Origin: Saccharicrinis fermentans DSM 9555 = JCM 21142
Lineage (GTDB): Bacteria; Bacteroidota; Bacteroidia; Bacteroidales; Marinilabiliaceae
NCBI RefSeq assembly: GCF_000517085.1
Contig: NZ_KI912107.1
Location: forward strand, 566,425-630,424
Length of the DNA: 64,000 nt
Reading direction: 5' to 3'
In this document: positions 8,494 through 17,406 of the stretch, one piece after another
Position numbering within the stretch: the first letter of the stretch is position 1
How the letters are laid out: every line of letters starts with the position of its first letter
Translations under genes and position numbers: made by a program
The notes under the pieces: model-generated
What the model was told of the DNA's origin: nothing
The model's input: only the letters and a program-made list of their open reading frames with translations
The model's database searches: none

Positions 8494-11400
8494 ATGAAAA
8501 CAAAAAGATTTTTAAAATATTTGAATGTGGTTTTGTTCGCTCTGGTTCTTGTATTTCCGTTTGGAGATACTATAGCCCAGAAAAATAAAACCAAACGTGT
8601 AGAGGTCAGTTCCAAACTGGAAGATGCCTCAGGAAATGCTATTAGTGGTGCTACCATTTATGCCAATGAAGGTGCTACGGTAGTTAAGTCTGATGCTGAT
8701 GGTAAATTTACGACTTATGTCAAGCGAGGTACTGTTATTCTTATAGAAGCAGAAGGTTACACACCAAAGAGCTGGGATTTGTCAAATGAGCCAGTAATGT
8801 CGAAGATTGTTTTGCAAGAAGTTGCATTAAAAATGGGTGCCAAAGATATGGTTAACCTACCTTTGGGTCATCAGGTTTCGCAACGCATGCTGGTAGGTGC
8901 TGTATCCCGGATTGAAGGTCGTGATCTGGAACGATATGCCGATCCTTTATTGAGGAATTCACTTCAAGGGATGGCAGCAGGTCTTAATGTTATTGCTACC
9001 TCTGGTGGTATGGCTAATAATCCTGCTTCATTATATGTACGCGGATTGTCAAGAAATAGCTCAAATACTCCTCTTTTTATTGTAGATGGAATTGAGCGCA
9101 GTTTTGATGATATTAACCCTGAAGAGGTTGAGAATGTTGAAATTTTGAAGGATGCAACATCTAAGATTCTTTATGGTTCACGTGCTGCTAATGGAGTCGT
9201 ATTGTTAACTACGCGACGTGGAGAAGCGCATAAACGTGTTATTGATGCAAAGGTGGATTTTGGAGTTGGTTTAACCACTCGTATGCCAGCGTTTATTAAT
9301 TCAGCTGAGTATGCCACATTATATAACGAGGCGCGTGTAAACGATGGTTTAACACCTTTGTATTCAAGTGAGGATATTGCTAATTACCAAAATAGTACTG
9401 GTGAAAATGATCTGTTGTATCCTAATGCAGATTACTACGATTATTTTTTGCGTGATTATACAACTTTCAGTAAAGCGACTTTAAATGTATCGGGAGGTAA
9501 TAAGAATGCACAGTATGCTTTTATGGCCGGATATATGGGATATGGAGGTTTGCAGAAAATAGGGCCGGATCCTCGACAAGATCGTTTTAATATACGTATT
9601 AATTTAGATATGGATATCACAAGAGATATCTCTGCTTTTATTAATATGTCGGCTATTATGGATTCGTGGAAATATAGTGGTTTAGATCATTCTTCAACGT
9701 TTAGTGCGTTGAGTTCTCATCGTCCCAATGAATATCCTTTTATCATTGGGGAGGAGTATATTGAGGCCACCGATGATGGTGTTCCTGCTTTAGGGGCAAG
9801 TTATCAACATGCGGATAACTTGTTGGCTAGTCTGAATTATCAGGGCGATGGTAATAACCAATTTATTAACCAACAGATGACCACCGGTTTTGATTTTGAT
9901 CTTCATAAAGTTACTGAAGGACTTTATGCGAATGTGTCATTAGCCTTTGATAACTATTTTTATGGGAGTCAGGTATTGGCTCCTAAAGCAGCAACTTATG
10001 TGCCTGTTATTGATGAAAGTATACTTGATGAAAATGGATCTCCTGCGGTAGGTTTTGAGTTAGCGAGAGCAGCAGTAACAGATACTAAGTATGATCTAAA
10101 TAACAAGAGTACCTTGAGAACGACTGCCTTCAATGGTAAATTGGGCTATAAAAAAGATCTGGGAGTAGGTGTGCTTAACGCTTCATTAGGATATTTTCAC
10201 TATATGAAAGAGGTAGCAGGTTCATCTATAGATATCGAAAATGACAACTTGTTTTTAAGAGCCAATTACAGTATAAAGAATAAATATGTGATTGAGGGAT
10301 CTCTTTCTTATATGGGAAGTAACCGTTTTATAGAGGATAATCGACATTTCTTGTCTCCAGCTATTGGTGCTGCCTGGATTTTATCTGAAGAATCATTTTT
10401 GGATATTGATGCGATTGATTACTTAAAGGCAAAAGCTAGTTTTGGTATATTAGGTTACGATCGGGCTACCTCGTCATATTTATATGAGAACTTATGGTTG
10501 ACTAGTGGTTCACAGTCTTTTGGAGAGCAGAATAAAGGCGATAATCCCAGTAAAGTATCTTTGGTATCATGGGGAAATCCTGATTTAGAATGGGAAAAAT
10601 CCCGTGAAATTAACATTGGTTTAGAAGGTATGGCTTTTGATCGTCGCTTAGCTTTTGAAGTGAACTACTTTAATGAGTATCGCTACGATATGGTTGATCA
10701 AGTTGATGAGCAGTATGCTGCGATGGTTGGACCATTCAAATATTATACAAACTATCAAGAGGTTGTTAATAATGGTTTTGAGCTGGATATCGATTATATG
10801 AATACTATCGGTGAGCTATCTTACCGTGTGGGTGCTAACTATACTTATTCTAAAAACAATTTTAAGGTGAAGGATGAGGTTAATTATTCTGATGATCGCG
10901 CTACAGAAGGACGTCCAACTAGTGTTATTATGGGGTATGAGTCCCTTGGTTTATTTGGCAAAGATGTCGCTCTTGAGGGGGCTCCTAAGCAGATGTTTGG
11001 TTCTTATGGAGTCGGAGACATTGCTTATAAAGATCAGAATGGAGATAATATAATCGATGATTTGGATAAGGTAGAGGTGGGGCTGGATACACCTACTTCA
11101 TTTATAGGCATTGATGTGGAGTTAAAGTATAAAAAATGGGGCTTGTATGCTTTAGGTACTGCCTCTTTGGGTGGAATGAAAACCCTAAGCAATACATATT
11201 ACCGTAATAATGGTGAAAGTAAATATTCTAAGGTAGCTTATGATGCTTATCACCCTACCCGTAATCCTAATGGAACACAGCCTAGTTTGACTACTACTAG
11301 TGGAGCTAATAATACAGTGACTTCTGATTTTTGGACCAAGAGTGGTGATTTTTTCCGTTTGAAAAATGTGGAAGTGAGCTATACTCTTGATTTTGCTTTA

Positions 11401-11556
11401 GGAAGTGCTGTGAAGAAATCTAAGTTTTTTGTGAGAGGTAATAACCTATTGGTTCTTTCTGATATGAAAGACTTAGACCCGGAAGCCCCCAATAGTGGAG
11501 TGACTAATTATCCTGTGATACGTATGATAACAGGAGGAGTGTCTGTTTCTTTCTAA
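8494..11556 (+). CDS. SusC-like TonB-dependent receptor (module A, second pair)
   Basis: 1020 aa with a signal peptide ending near residue 29 (PFGDTIAQ). The N-terminal beta domain is divergent (VSSKLEDASGNAISGATIYANEG, about residues 37-110) and lacks the standard GxVxDxxGxxLPGVxVxVKGT signature. The plug starts near residue 125 (VSQRMLVGAVSRIEGRDLERY) and includes LFIVDGIERSFDDINPEEVENVEILKDATSKILYG. The barrel ends IRMITGGVSVSF. It belongs to the SusC type that accompanies SusD proteins of the following gene's kind, and its plug resembles that of the susC at 40887. The next gene starts 10 bases downstream. Confidence 0.92.
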   Translation: MKTKRFLKYLNVVLFALVLVFPFGDTIAQKNKTKRVEVSSKLEDASGNAISGATIYANEGATVVKSDADGKFTTYVKRGTVILIEAEGYTPKSWDLSNEPVMSKIVLQEVALKMGAKDMVNLPLGHQVSQRMLVGAVSRIEGRDLERYADPLLRNSLQGMAAGLNVIATSGGMANNPASLYVRGLSRNSSNTPLFIVDGIERSFDDINPEEVENVEILKDATSKILYGSRAANGVVLLTTRRGEAHKRVIDAKVDFGVGLTTRMPAFINSAEYATLYNEARVNDGLTPLYSSEDIANYQNSTGENDLLYPNADYYDYFLRDYTTFSKATLNVSGGNKNAQYAFMAGYMGYGGLQKIGPDPRQDRFNIRINLDMDITRDISAFINMSAIMDSWKYSGLDHSSTFSALSSHRPNEYPFIIGEEYIEATDDGVPALGASYQHADNLLASLNYQGDGNNQFINQQMTTGFDFDLHKVTEGLYANVSLAFDNYFYGSQVLAPKAATYVPVIDESILDENGSPAVGFELARAAVTDTKYDLNNKSTLRTTAFNGKLGYKKDLGVGVLNASLGYFHYMKEVAGSSIDIENDNLFLRANYSIKNKYVIEGSLSYMGSNRFIEDNRHFLSPAIGAAWILSEESFLDIDAIDYLKAKASFGILGYDRATSSYLYENLWLTSGSQSFGEQNKGDNPSKVSLVSWGNPDLEWEKSREINIGLEGMAFDRRLAFEVNYFNEYRYDMVDQVDEQYAAMVGPFKYYTNYQEVVNNGFELDIDYMNTIGELSYRVGANYTYSKNNFKVKDEVNYSDDRATEGRPTSVIMGYESLGLFGKDVALEGAPKQMFGSYGVGDIAYKDQNGDNIIDDLDKVEVGLDTPTSFIGIDVELKYKKWGLYALGTASLGGMKTLSNTYYRNNGESKYSKVAYDAYHPTRNPNGTQPSLTTTSGANNTVTSDFWTKSGDFFRLKNVEVSYTLDFALGSAVKKSKFFVRGNNLLVLSDMKDLDPEAPNSGVTNYPVIRMITGGVSVSF

Positions 11557-11566
11557 TTGATAAATT

Positions 11567-13471
11567 ATGAAAAAGAAAAATAAAATGAACAAAATTAGAT
11601 ATATACTAGGATTACTTACAGTTGTATACTTGTTGTGCGCTTGTGAAGATAATCTGGAGCCAAAGGTAATGTCACCTTATGGTGACGAATATGCTTACAC
11701 GCTTCCTGGACCGGTTGAAGGATTTTTGACGAATGCTTATGGAGCTATTCCGAGTCAAATAGACCATTATGGTAGCGATTTTTTGGACGCAGCTACTGGT
11801 GATGCAGTGACCAACCAATATGGATCAAGTGTTTATGCATTGGGTAATGGAAAAATGTCAAGTACAAGTAATCCGATTGGTATTTGGGATGCTGCTTATT
11901 CGAGTTTCCAATGGATACATCTGTTTCAGGAAAAATCGGCAGACACCGCTACAGTAAAGTGGTGGATTGCTAATGATGAAAATGATGTTATAGAACGTAC
12001 TCGTTTAATCGGAGAATCTTATTTTTTACGAGCATACTGGGGAATGGAATTGTTAAAAGTGTATGGAGGAGTTACTGAATCGGGTGAGGTGCTTGGTTAT
12101 CCAATTGTTACCAAGTTTGTTACTGAAGACCAGAAAGATGAATTTCTTCATGTAACCCGTAATACTTACGAAGAGTGTGTGCAACAAATCCTAGATGATT
12201 GCGACAGTGCAATTGCGCTTCTTCCATTGGAGTATAGTGGAGATGATTTACTGTTAGGAAAAGCTTATATTGGTCGTGCCTCAGCTTCTGCTGCTTATGT
12301 GTTAAAGAGCCGTGTTGCCACTTTTGCAGCCAGTCCTGCATATAATGGAAATGTAGATGTTCAGGAGAAATGGGAGCGTGCTGCTTTGTTGAGTCAGGAA
12401 GCTATCGATAAAGCCAATTTAAGTTATACAGCACTTAGCTATGAGGCTGTCACCAATCCAACTCCGGATAAAGGATCGTTAACAACGCCACAAGATTATT
12501 TGTTTCGTAGATATCATAACAATAACTCTTTAGAAAACAGAAATTTGCCACCTGCATTCTGGGGGAATGGACGAACCAATCCATCTCAAAATTTGGTGGA
12601 TGCTTTTCCAATGGCTAATGGGTATCCTATTACTGATCCTGCATCTGGTTATGATCCGCAGAATCCGTTTACAGGTCGTGATCCACGTTTGGATAATACA
12701 GTGATTTATAATGGAGCAAGTGTGGAAATAAACGGCAGAGGGCTAGAGGTTGCTGAAGTTGTGGCTGAGTATATCGTTTTAGATGCGGATACGACAGAAG
12801 TGGATGATGGAACCGGGAACATGGTAGAGGTGGTTGATATTATCTCAGATACTGTGATTTATCGGGCAGGCCTAGACTCTGAAGCCTATGATTACCGTGG
12901 AACACGTACTGGTTATTACTTACGTAAGTGGATTTCTACTAAAGCAGATATGCTTACAAATGTTAATCAGAAACTAAATTCTGAGCATATGTTCCCAATT
13001 ATTAGAGGTGCAGAGGCTTTCTTTAATTTGGCCGAGGCTTCAAACGAAGTTGTTGGACCTTCAGGTATTGTTCCTGGATGTAGTCTTTCAGCTTACGATA
13101 TCATGAAAGATATAAGGAGTAAATCGATTGGATTAGGGGCTACAGATCCATACTTAGATAGTCAATTGGGAAGTGCAGATGATATGAGAGCATTAATTCA
13201 GAATGAATCTCGTCTGGAATTTGCCTTTGAAAATCACCGCTATTTTGATTTGCGTAGATGGATGTTGCCACTGGATGAGACTGTTCGTGGTATGATCGTT
13301 AACCAGGATGAATCAGGAAACTTAAACTATGAAGGTACTGATCCAACCGATCCAAGTGGTTTCGTAGATATTGAAGAGCGTAGTTTTGATTCTGATCGCT
13401 ATTACTATCATCCATTACCATATGATGAGATGGTGAAAAATCCAAATCTGGAAAATAACAAGGGTTGGTAA
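11567..13471 (+). CDS. SusD-like lipoprotein (module A, second pair)
   Basis: 634 aa. Lipobox YLLCAC with Cys26; an alternative ATG at 11585 would shorten the leader by six residues. The N-terminal half has LIGESYFLRAYWGMELLKVYGG; the C-terminal half has FFNLAEASNEVVGP and LEFAFENHRYFDLRRWMLP, ending NPNLENNKGW. It shares the arrangement AYGAIPSQIDHYGSDFLDAATGDAVTN with its module B counterpart (FLDCVTDNAVTN), so the two second-pair SusD proteins are paralogues. It would pair with the preceding SusC at the cell surface. About residues 385-425 hold an insert rich in Asp, Glu and Val. Confidence 0.92.
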   Translation: MKKKNKMNKIRYILGLLTVVYLLCACEDNLEPKVMSPYGDEYAYTLPGPVEGFLTNAYGAIPSQIDHYGSDFLDAATGDAVTNQYGSSVYALGNGKMSSTSNPIGIWDAAYSSFQWIHLFQEKSADTATVKWWIANDENDVIERTRLIGESYFLRAYWGMELLKVYGGVTESGEVLGYPIVTKFVTEDQKDEFLHVTRNTYEECVQQILDDCDSAIALLPLEYSGDDLLLGKAYIGRASASAAYVLKSRVATFAASPAYNGNVDVQEKWERAALLSQEAIDKANLSYTALSYEAVTNPTPDKGSLTTPQDYLFRRYHNNNSLENRNLPPAFWGNGRTNPSQNLVDAFPMANGYPITDPASGYDPQNPFTGRDPRLDNTVIYNGASVEINGRGLEVAEVVAEYIVLDADTTEVDDGTGNMVEVVDIISDTVIYRAGLDSEAYDYRGTRTGYYLRKWISTKADMLTNVNQKLNSEHMFPIIRGAEAFFNLAEASNEVVGPSGIVPGCSLSAYDIMKDIRSKSIGLGATDPYLDSQLGSADDMRALIQNESRLEFAFENHRYFDLRRWMLPLDETVRGMIVNQDESGNLNYEGTDPTDPSGFVDIEERSFDSDRYYYHPLPYDEMVKNPNLENNKGW

Positions 13472-13515
13472 AATAGTTTCAGACAGATTTATAAAGAAAT
13501 TTAAAATAGAAAGTT

Positions 13516-14424
13516 ATGAAAATATATAAATTGATATTTGCTTCTTTTCTTGTATTGAGTCTTATGGCTTCTTGTGAAAAATATGAGGATTATGTAAGTG
13601 ACTATGATTATACGACCGCATACTTTGGATCTCAAAAGCCATTACGCACCATTGTGGCGCGTGATGAAATGGAATTTGAAGTAGGTGTTGCATTAGGTGG
13701 AATGCGTGAAGATAATGGTACGCATGAAGTAAATTTCAAAGTGGATTCCAGTCTTTTAGAAAATATTCCGGAAGCTGCGGGCTTTGTGATGTTACCTGAA
13801 GCGTATTATACTTTAGGTGACGAGTCGAATTTTAATATTGTAAAAGATCATATGCGTGTGGTGAATGTTTCTTTAAATAGGGAAACTTTTACCGCTGATC
13901 CATTGGCAATTACTAATACTTACGCATTACCATTGCGCATTACCAGTGCTACTCTGGATAGTATCCCTGGAAGCGATTTGGACACAGCTACAATTGAATC
14001 AAAAGATATTACAATTTTGGTTGTGAAGTATATTAGTCCATACCATGGAACGTATTATTCAAAGGGAGTACAGTACGAATTAGATGCAACAGGAGCTCCA
14101 GTTGATACGATCACTTTTTCAGATGAAAATCTAAGTCAAAACATGACCAAGGATTTTTCTACACTTGCTTTAAATATCATAAGTACCAATAATATTTCCG
14201 CACAAATAAGTGGAAAAATGGATTTAACGATTGATAATGATAATGCTGTGGAGATTGCCTCAACTGCTATTACAGTTTCTGAAAATAATTCAGTGTATAG
14301 TCCTGAAGAAACAACGATATTTCTGGATTACAAATTTGAAAAATCCGGAACAATGTATCATACATTAGATACATTAATTCTTCGTCAGGCTCCTGAATTG
14401 GATTTGAGGTTTGATGAGTGGTAG
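13516..14424 (+). CDS. DUF1735/DUF4361-type surface lipoprotein (module A)
   Basis: 302 aa with lipobox LMASC (Cys20). It starts with the DUF1735 pattern (YDYTTAYFGSQKPLRTIVARDEMEFEVGVALGGMREDNG), an Ig-like beta domain (about 35-165) often found directly after susD in Bacteroidota loci. The C-terminal part (ISPYHGTYYSKG, about 170-302) resembles DUF4361, a lectin-like domain. A role in glycan binding at the surface is inferred from this family context. The module B homologue is at 45663. It is the last gene of its operon and is followed by hairpins at 14438-14466 and 14506-14539. Confidence 0.8.
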   Translation: MKIYKLIFASFLVLSLMASCEKYEDYVSDYDYTTAYFGSQKPLRTIVARDEMEFEVGVALGGMREDNGTHEVNFKVDSSLLENIPEAAGFVMLPEAYYTLGDESNFNIVKDHMRVVNVSLNRETFTADPLAITNTYALPLRITSATLDSIPGSDLDTATIESKDITILVVKYISPYHGTYYSKGVQYELDATGAPVDTITFSDENLSQNMTKDFSTLALNIISTNNISAQISGKMDLTIDNDNAVEIASTAITVSENNSVYSPEETTIFLDYKFEKSGTMYHTLDTLILRQAPELDLRFDEW

Positions 14425-14437
14425 TGATCGAATTTGG

Positions 14438-14466
14438 AAGGGAAAGGAGTTTTTTCCTTTTCCCTT
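14438..14466 (+). terminator. Possible hairpin after module A
   Basis: AAGGGAAAGGA (14438-14448) can pair with TTCCTTTTCCCTT (14454-14466) with one bulged base. It lies 14 bases after the stop of the DUF1735 gene and may help end the module A transcript. It lacks a clean T-run. Confidence 0.4.
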
Positions 14467-14505
14467 GTCAGTTAAAGTAAACATTGTAAATAAATAGCAT
14501 AATAG

Positions 14506-14539
14506 AAAAAGCACCTAGACATATGTTTAGGTGCTTTTT
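14506..14539. terminator. Bidirectional Rho-independent terminator
   Basis: AAAAAGCACCTA and TAGGTGCTTTTT form a perfect 12-bp stem around a 10-base loop. With A-runs on one side and T-runs on the other it can serve both convergent units: module A (plus) and the GH2 gene (minus), whose stop codon is 28 bases away. Confidence 0.85.
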
Positions 14540-14566
14540 GAATTGGGAAATAGAATAATAATGGTG

Positions 14567-17057
14567 TTATGGCTCGCACCTAATTGTTATCTGATTCTCT
14601 AACAATCCTGGCGAATTTGCTTTTATGAAAATATTTCCTTTTTGGGTACTTGACTTAACAATAAGTAAGCAGAGTCCATTAAAAAGCTTAATATTATCTG
14701 CTTGTAGAGGTTCTAGTGATGCTGCATTACCATTGCCTACCGCAGCAATGCTGCCAGATCCTTGTAAACTAAATTGAATGTGGTTGTCTGCTGTCATGCA
14801 GGGATTACCGTTCTTGTCATTTACAGACACAGTTATAAAAGACAAGTCTTTTCCGTCGGCAGAAATATGTGCTCTATCTGCTACCATTTTTATTTGGTAT
14901 GGTTCTTTTGATGTTTTAATTTCTTTTGAGGCTGCTTCTATGCCGTTTTTGTAGGCTACTACTTTTATAGAGCCCGCATGATAGGGTACTTTCCATGATA
15001 ACCTATATTTTGACATGTAAGTTCCTTTTTCGAAAAAATGGAATTCAGCAGGAATAGGTGTTAAATCTACCCCTTTTACTTTTCTTCCCATTGATTTTTC
15101 ATTTACAAAGAGCTCTACTTCATCGCAGTTGGTGTATGCAAATACGGGTATGGTATCACCTTCTTTTTCTTGCCAGTTCCAATGTGGTAAAACATGCACC
15201 ATGGGCTTGGAGGTCCATTGACTTTGATATAAATAATATCTGTCTTTGGGAAATCCACATAAATCTACTGGTGCAAAATAAGAGGAATGTGAAGGCCAAT
15301 TGTCATTCCAGTAGCCATGTGTAGAATTATCTCTTCCGCCATAAGGAGTTGGTTCTCCCAGATAATCAAAGCCTGTCCACATAAATTCCCCCAGTGAACG
15401 TTCTACTTTTTCTTGTTGTTCAAATTCAACATCTGGAGGATATGCCCATGGAGGACCGACAATCGCATCGTAGCTTGAAACCTGATTGGTTTCTATTTTA
15501 GGCATCGCTTCTATTGGTAAATGATAAACACCACGACTACTGGTTTGTGATGAAGTCTCGGATCCATATACCATATAATTGGGGTTCATATCCAGTATCT
15601 CTTGGTAGTTTAATGGCCAGTAGTTCATTCCAATTATATCAACATAGTCTGCCAATTTGTTTTTAAAAGGTGCAGGATAATAATTGAATCCGGCTGTTGT
15701 TGGTCTGGTAGGGTCTTCGTCATGACAGATATCAGTGAGTCTTTTGGTAATTTTCCATCCGTCTTTTTTACTTTGCTCTAGAATTTCATTGCCTATGCTC
15801 CACATGATAACACTAGGGTGGTTTCTGTCACGTTTTATCATATCGCGCAGGTCACGTTCGTGCCATCTTTTAAAGTGTTTGCTATATCCATTAGGTACTT
15901 TTCCTAACTCCCATTCGTCAAAAGCCTCTACTAAAACAACTATGCCTAATTTGTCACAGATTTCCAGTAGTTCCGGTGAGGGGGGGATTGTGGCTTGTTC
16001 GTAGGGCATTGACACCCATATTTTTCATGATTTCCATCTGTCTTTCTTTGGCTCTGTAATTGATGGCGGCTCCCAATGGACCCATGTCATGATGCATGCA
16101 AACTCCATTTAGTTTAGTTGGTTTTCCATTTAAAAGAAACCCTTTGTTGGCTGAAAAATCTATTTCACGAATTCCAAAGTCTGAAATATATTTATCTACG
16201 ATTTTATTGTTTAATTTAATATAAGATATGGCCTTGTATAGCTTGGGTTTATAAATATCCCATAGTTCAGGTTTGTTCACGCTAATGTTTTGTGTTACAA
16301 TGCCTGTTGTTCCTGATTGAATAACAATATTTGAAATGGCTTCATTTATCTTATCACCACTTGGATCAATAATCTCAGTTATTAAAATGGCAGATTTTTC
16401 CTGTTTGTTCTGGTTGCTAATAGAAGTCTGAACACAAATGGTAGCTTGGTTATTGTTTACCGTGGGAGTTGTAATATATGTGCCATATTGTGGAATGTGT
16501 AATTTATGATTTATTTTTAGACGCACATTTCGATATATTCCGGCACCAGTATACCATCTGGCAGCTAGATCTTCAGGTTGTAAACGAACTGCTATTACAT
16601 TATCTTCGTCGTATTTTAAATAGGGTGTAATATCTACTTCAAATCCTATATAACCATATGGTCTTTCTCCTGCAAATTGGCCATTTACCCATACATGAGC
16701 ATTGTTCATGGCACCGTCAAATTCAATAGAAACTAACTTTCCTAAATGTTCTTTTTTTACGGTAAAGTGTTTCCTATACCAACCGGTTCCATATACAGGG
16801 AGACCACCTGTACGTGCGTTATATTTTCTGTCGAATGGTTCTTCTATGGCCCAGTCGTGAGGAAGATCTAACTTTCGCCATTGGCTATCATCGAACTCGT
16901 ATGTTTCTGCATTTTTTACTTCTCCTTTGTAAAAAGACCAGTTCTCGTTAAAGCTTGTGTCATTCACATAGTTATTTTTATTACATCCAACCATCAATAA
17001 TAAAAGAGGAAGGAAGGGGATGCAAAATTGTCGTATTCGATTTTTATGTTTTTTCAT
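14567..17057 (-). pseudogene. GH2 beta-galactosidase-type lipoprotein, frameshifted
   Basis: Two overlapping ORFs (N-terminal 15954-17057; C-terminal 14567-16015) together encode one GH2 enzyme of about 829 aa. The start MKKHKNRIRQ carries a lipobox (LMVGC, Cys25). The order is sugar-binding jelly roll (about 30-190, FDGAMNNAHVWVNGQFAGE), Ig-like domain, TIM barrel, and C-terminal beta domains. The acid/base Glu is in SIGNE (codon 15785-15787) and the nucleophile Glu in YGSETSS (codon 15557-15559). The reading frame breaks after NALRTSHNPP. A run of seven G at 15980-15986 (plus strand) reads through to LTGTTGNL and stop. Six G would restore SPELLEICDKLGIVVLVEAFDEW, the expected continuation. 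No other defect is visible, so this could be a recent mutation, a phase-variable tract or a sequencing error. GH2 members act on beta-galactosides, beta-glucuronides or beta-mannosides; this form is closest to Bacteroides-type beta-galactosidases. Confidence 0.88.
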
Positions 17058-17300
17058 ATACTCTAATTTATTTTTCTAAGGTCACATGGAACCCGTCCAT
17101 TTAGTTTTGTAAAATTATGCTTTGTTGTGTTGATTAAAGAAAGATATAATCGTATTATTCAGGGATAAATTATCTTGAATAAGCTTATGAATGGAGAAGT
17201 CAATTTAGTTGACTTTTATTGATTGGTTGTTTTTGAAAGTCTAATGGCTTGAGATAGTGTTGATTTAGAGAGTAGGAGGAGTAAATGTGTTGGAATGGAT

Positions 17301-17320
17301 TTAAAATGCCCCTTATAAAT
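17301..17320 (+). promoter_or_regulatory. Candidate HTCS operator, site A (before GH3)
   Basis: TTAAAATGCCCCTTATAAAT matches two sites before the GH29 gene (23988 and 24039). It lies 17 bases before the TTTG of the GH3 promoter, a suitable place for an activator. The neighbouring HTCS is the obvious candidate regulator; that link is inference. Confidence 0.55.
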
Positions 17321-17337
17321 AGTGTAAAAATTACTTA

Positions 17338-17365
17338 TTTGCGATATACATTTTTCCTATGTTTG
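17338..17365 (+). promoter_or_regulatory. Promoter of the GH3 gene
   Basis: TTTG (17338-17341) and TATGTTTG (17358-17365, fits TAnnTTTG) are 16 bases apart, somewhat shorter than the usual spacing. Transcription would start near 17371, leaving a leader of about 36 bases. The short spacing suggests dependence on an activator bound at 17301-17320. Confidence 0.5.
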
Positions 17366-17406
17366 GAAGAGATTTAAATTTATAGAAAAATTGTAAACAA
17401 AATAAA

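Larger units (their letters stand above)
17058..17406. promoter_or_regulatory. Divergent intergenic region between GH2 and GH3
   Basis: This 349-bp region separates two divergent genes. It holds an inverted repeat AAGTCAA-TTTAG-TTGACTT (17197-17215), a likely protein site. On the minus strand, 17156-17175 reads like the ATAATCTATCCCTCA segment found between the two GH29 sites. On the plus strand are the motif at 17301-17320 and the GH3 promoter at 17338-17365, listed separately. Confidence 0.5.
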
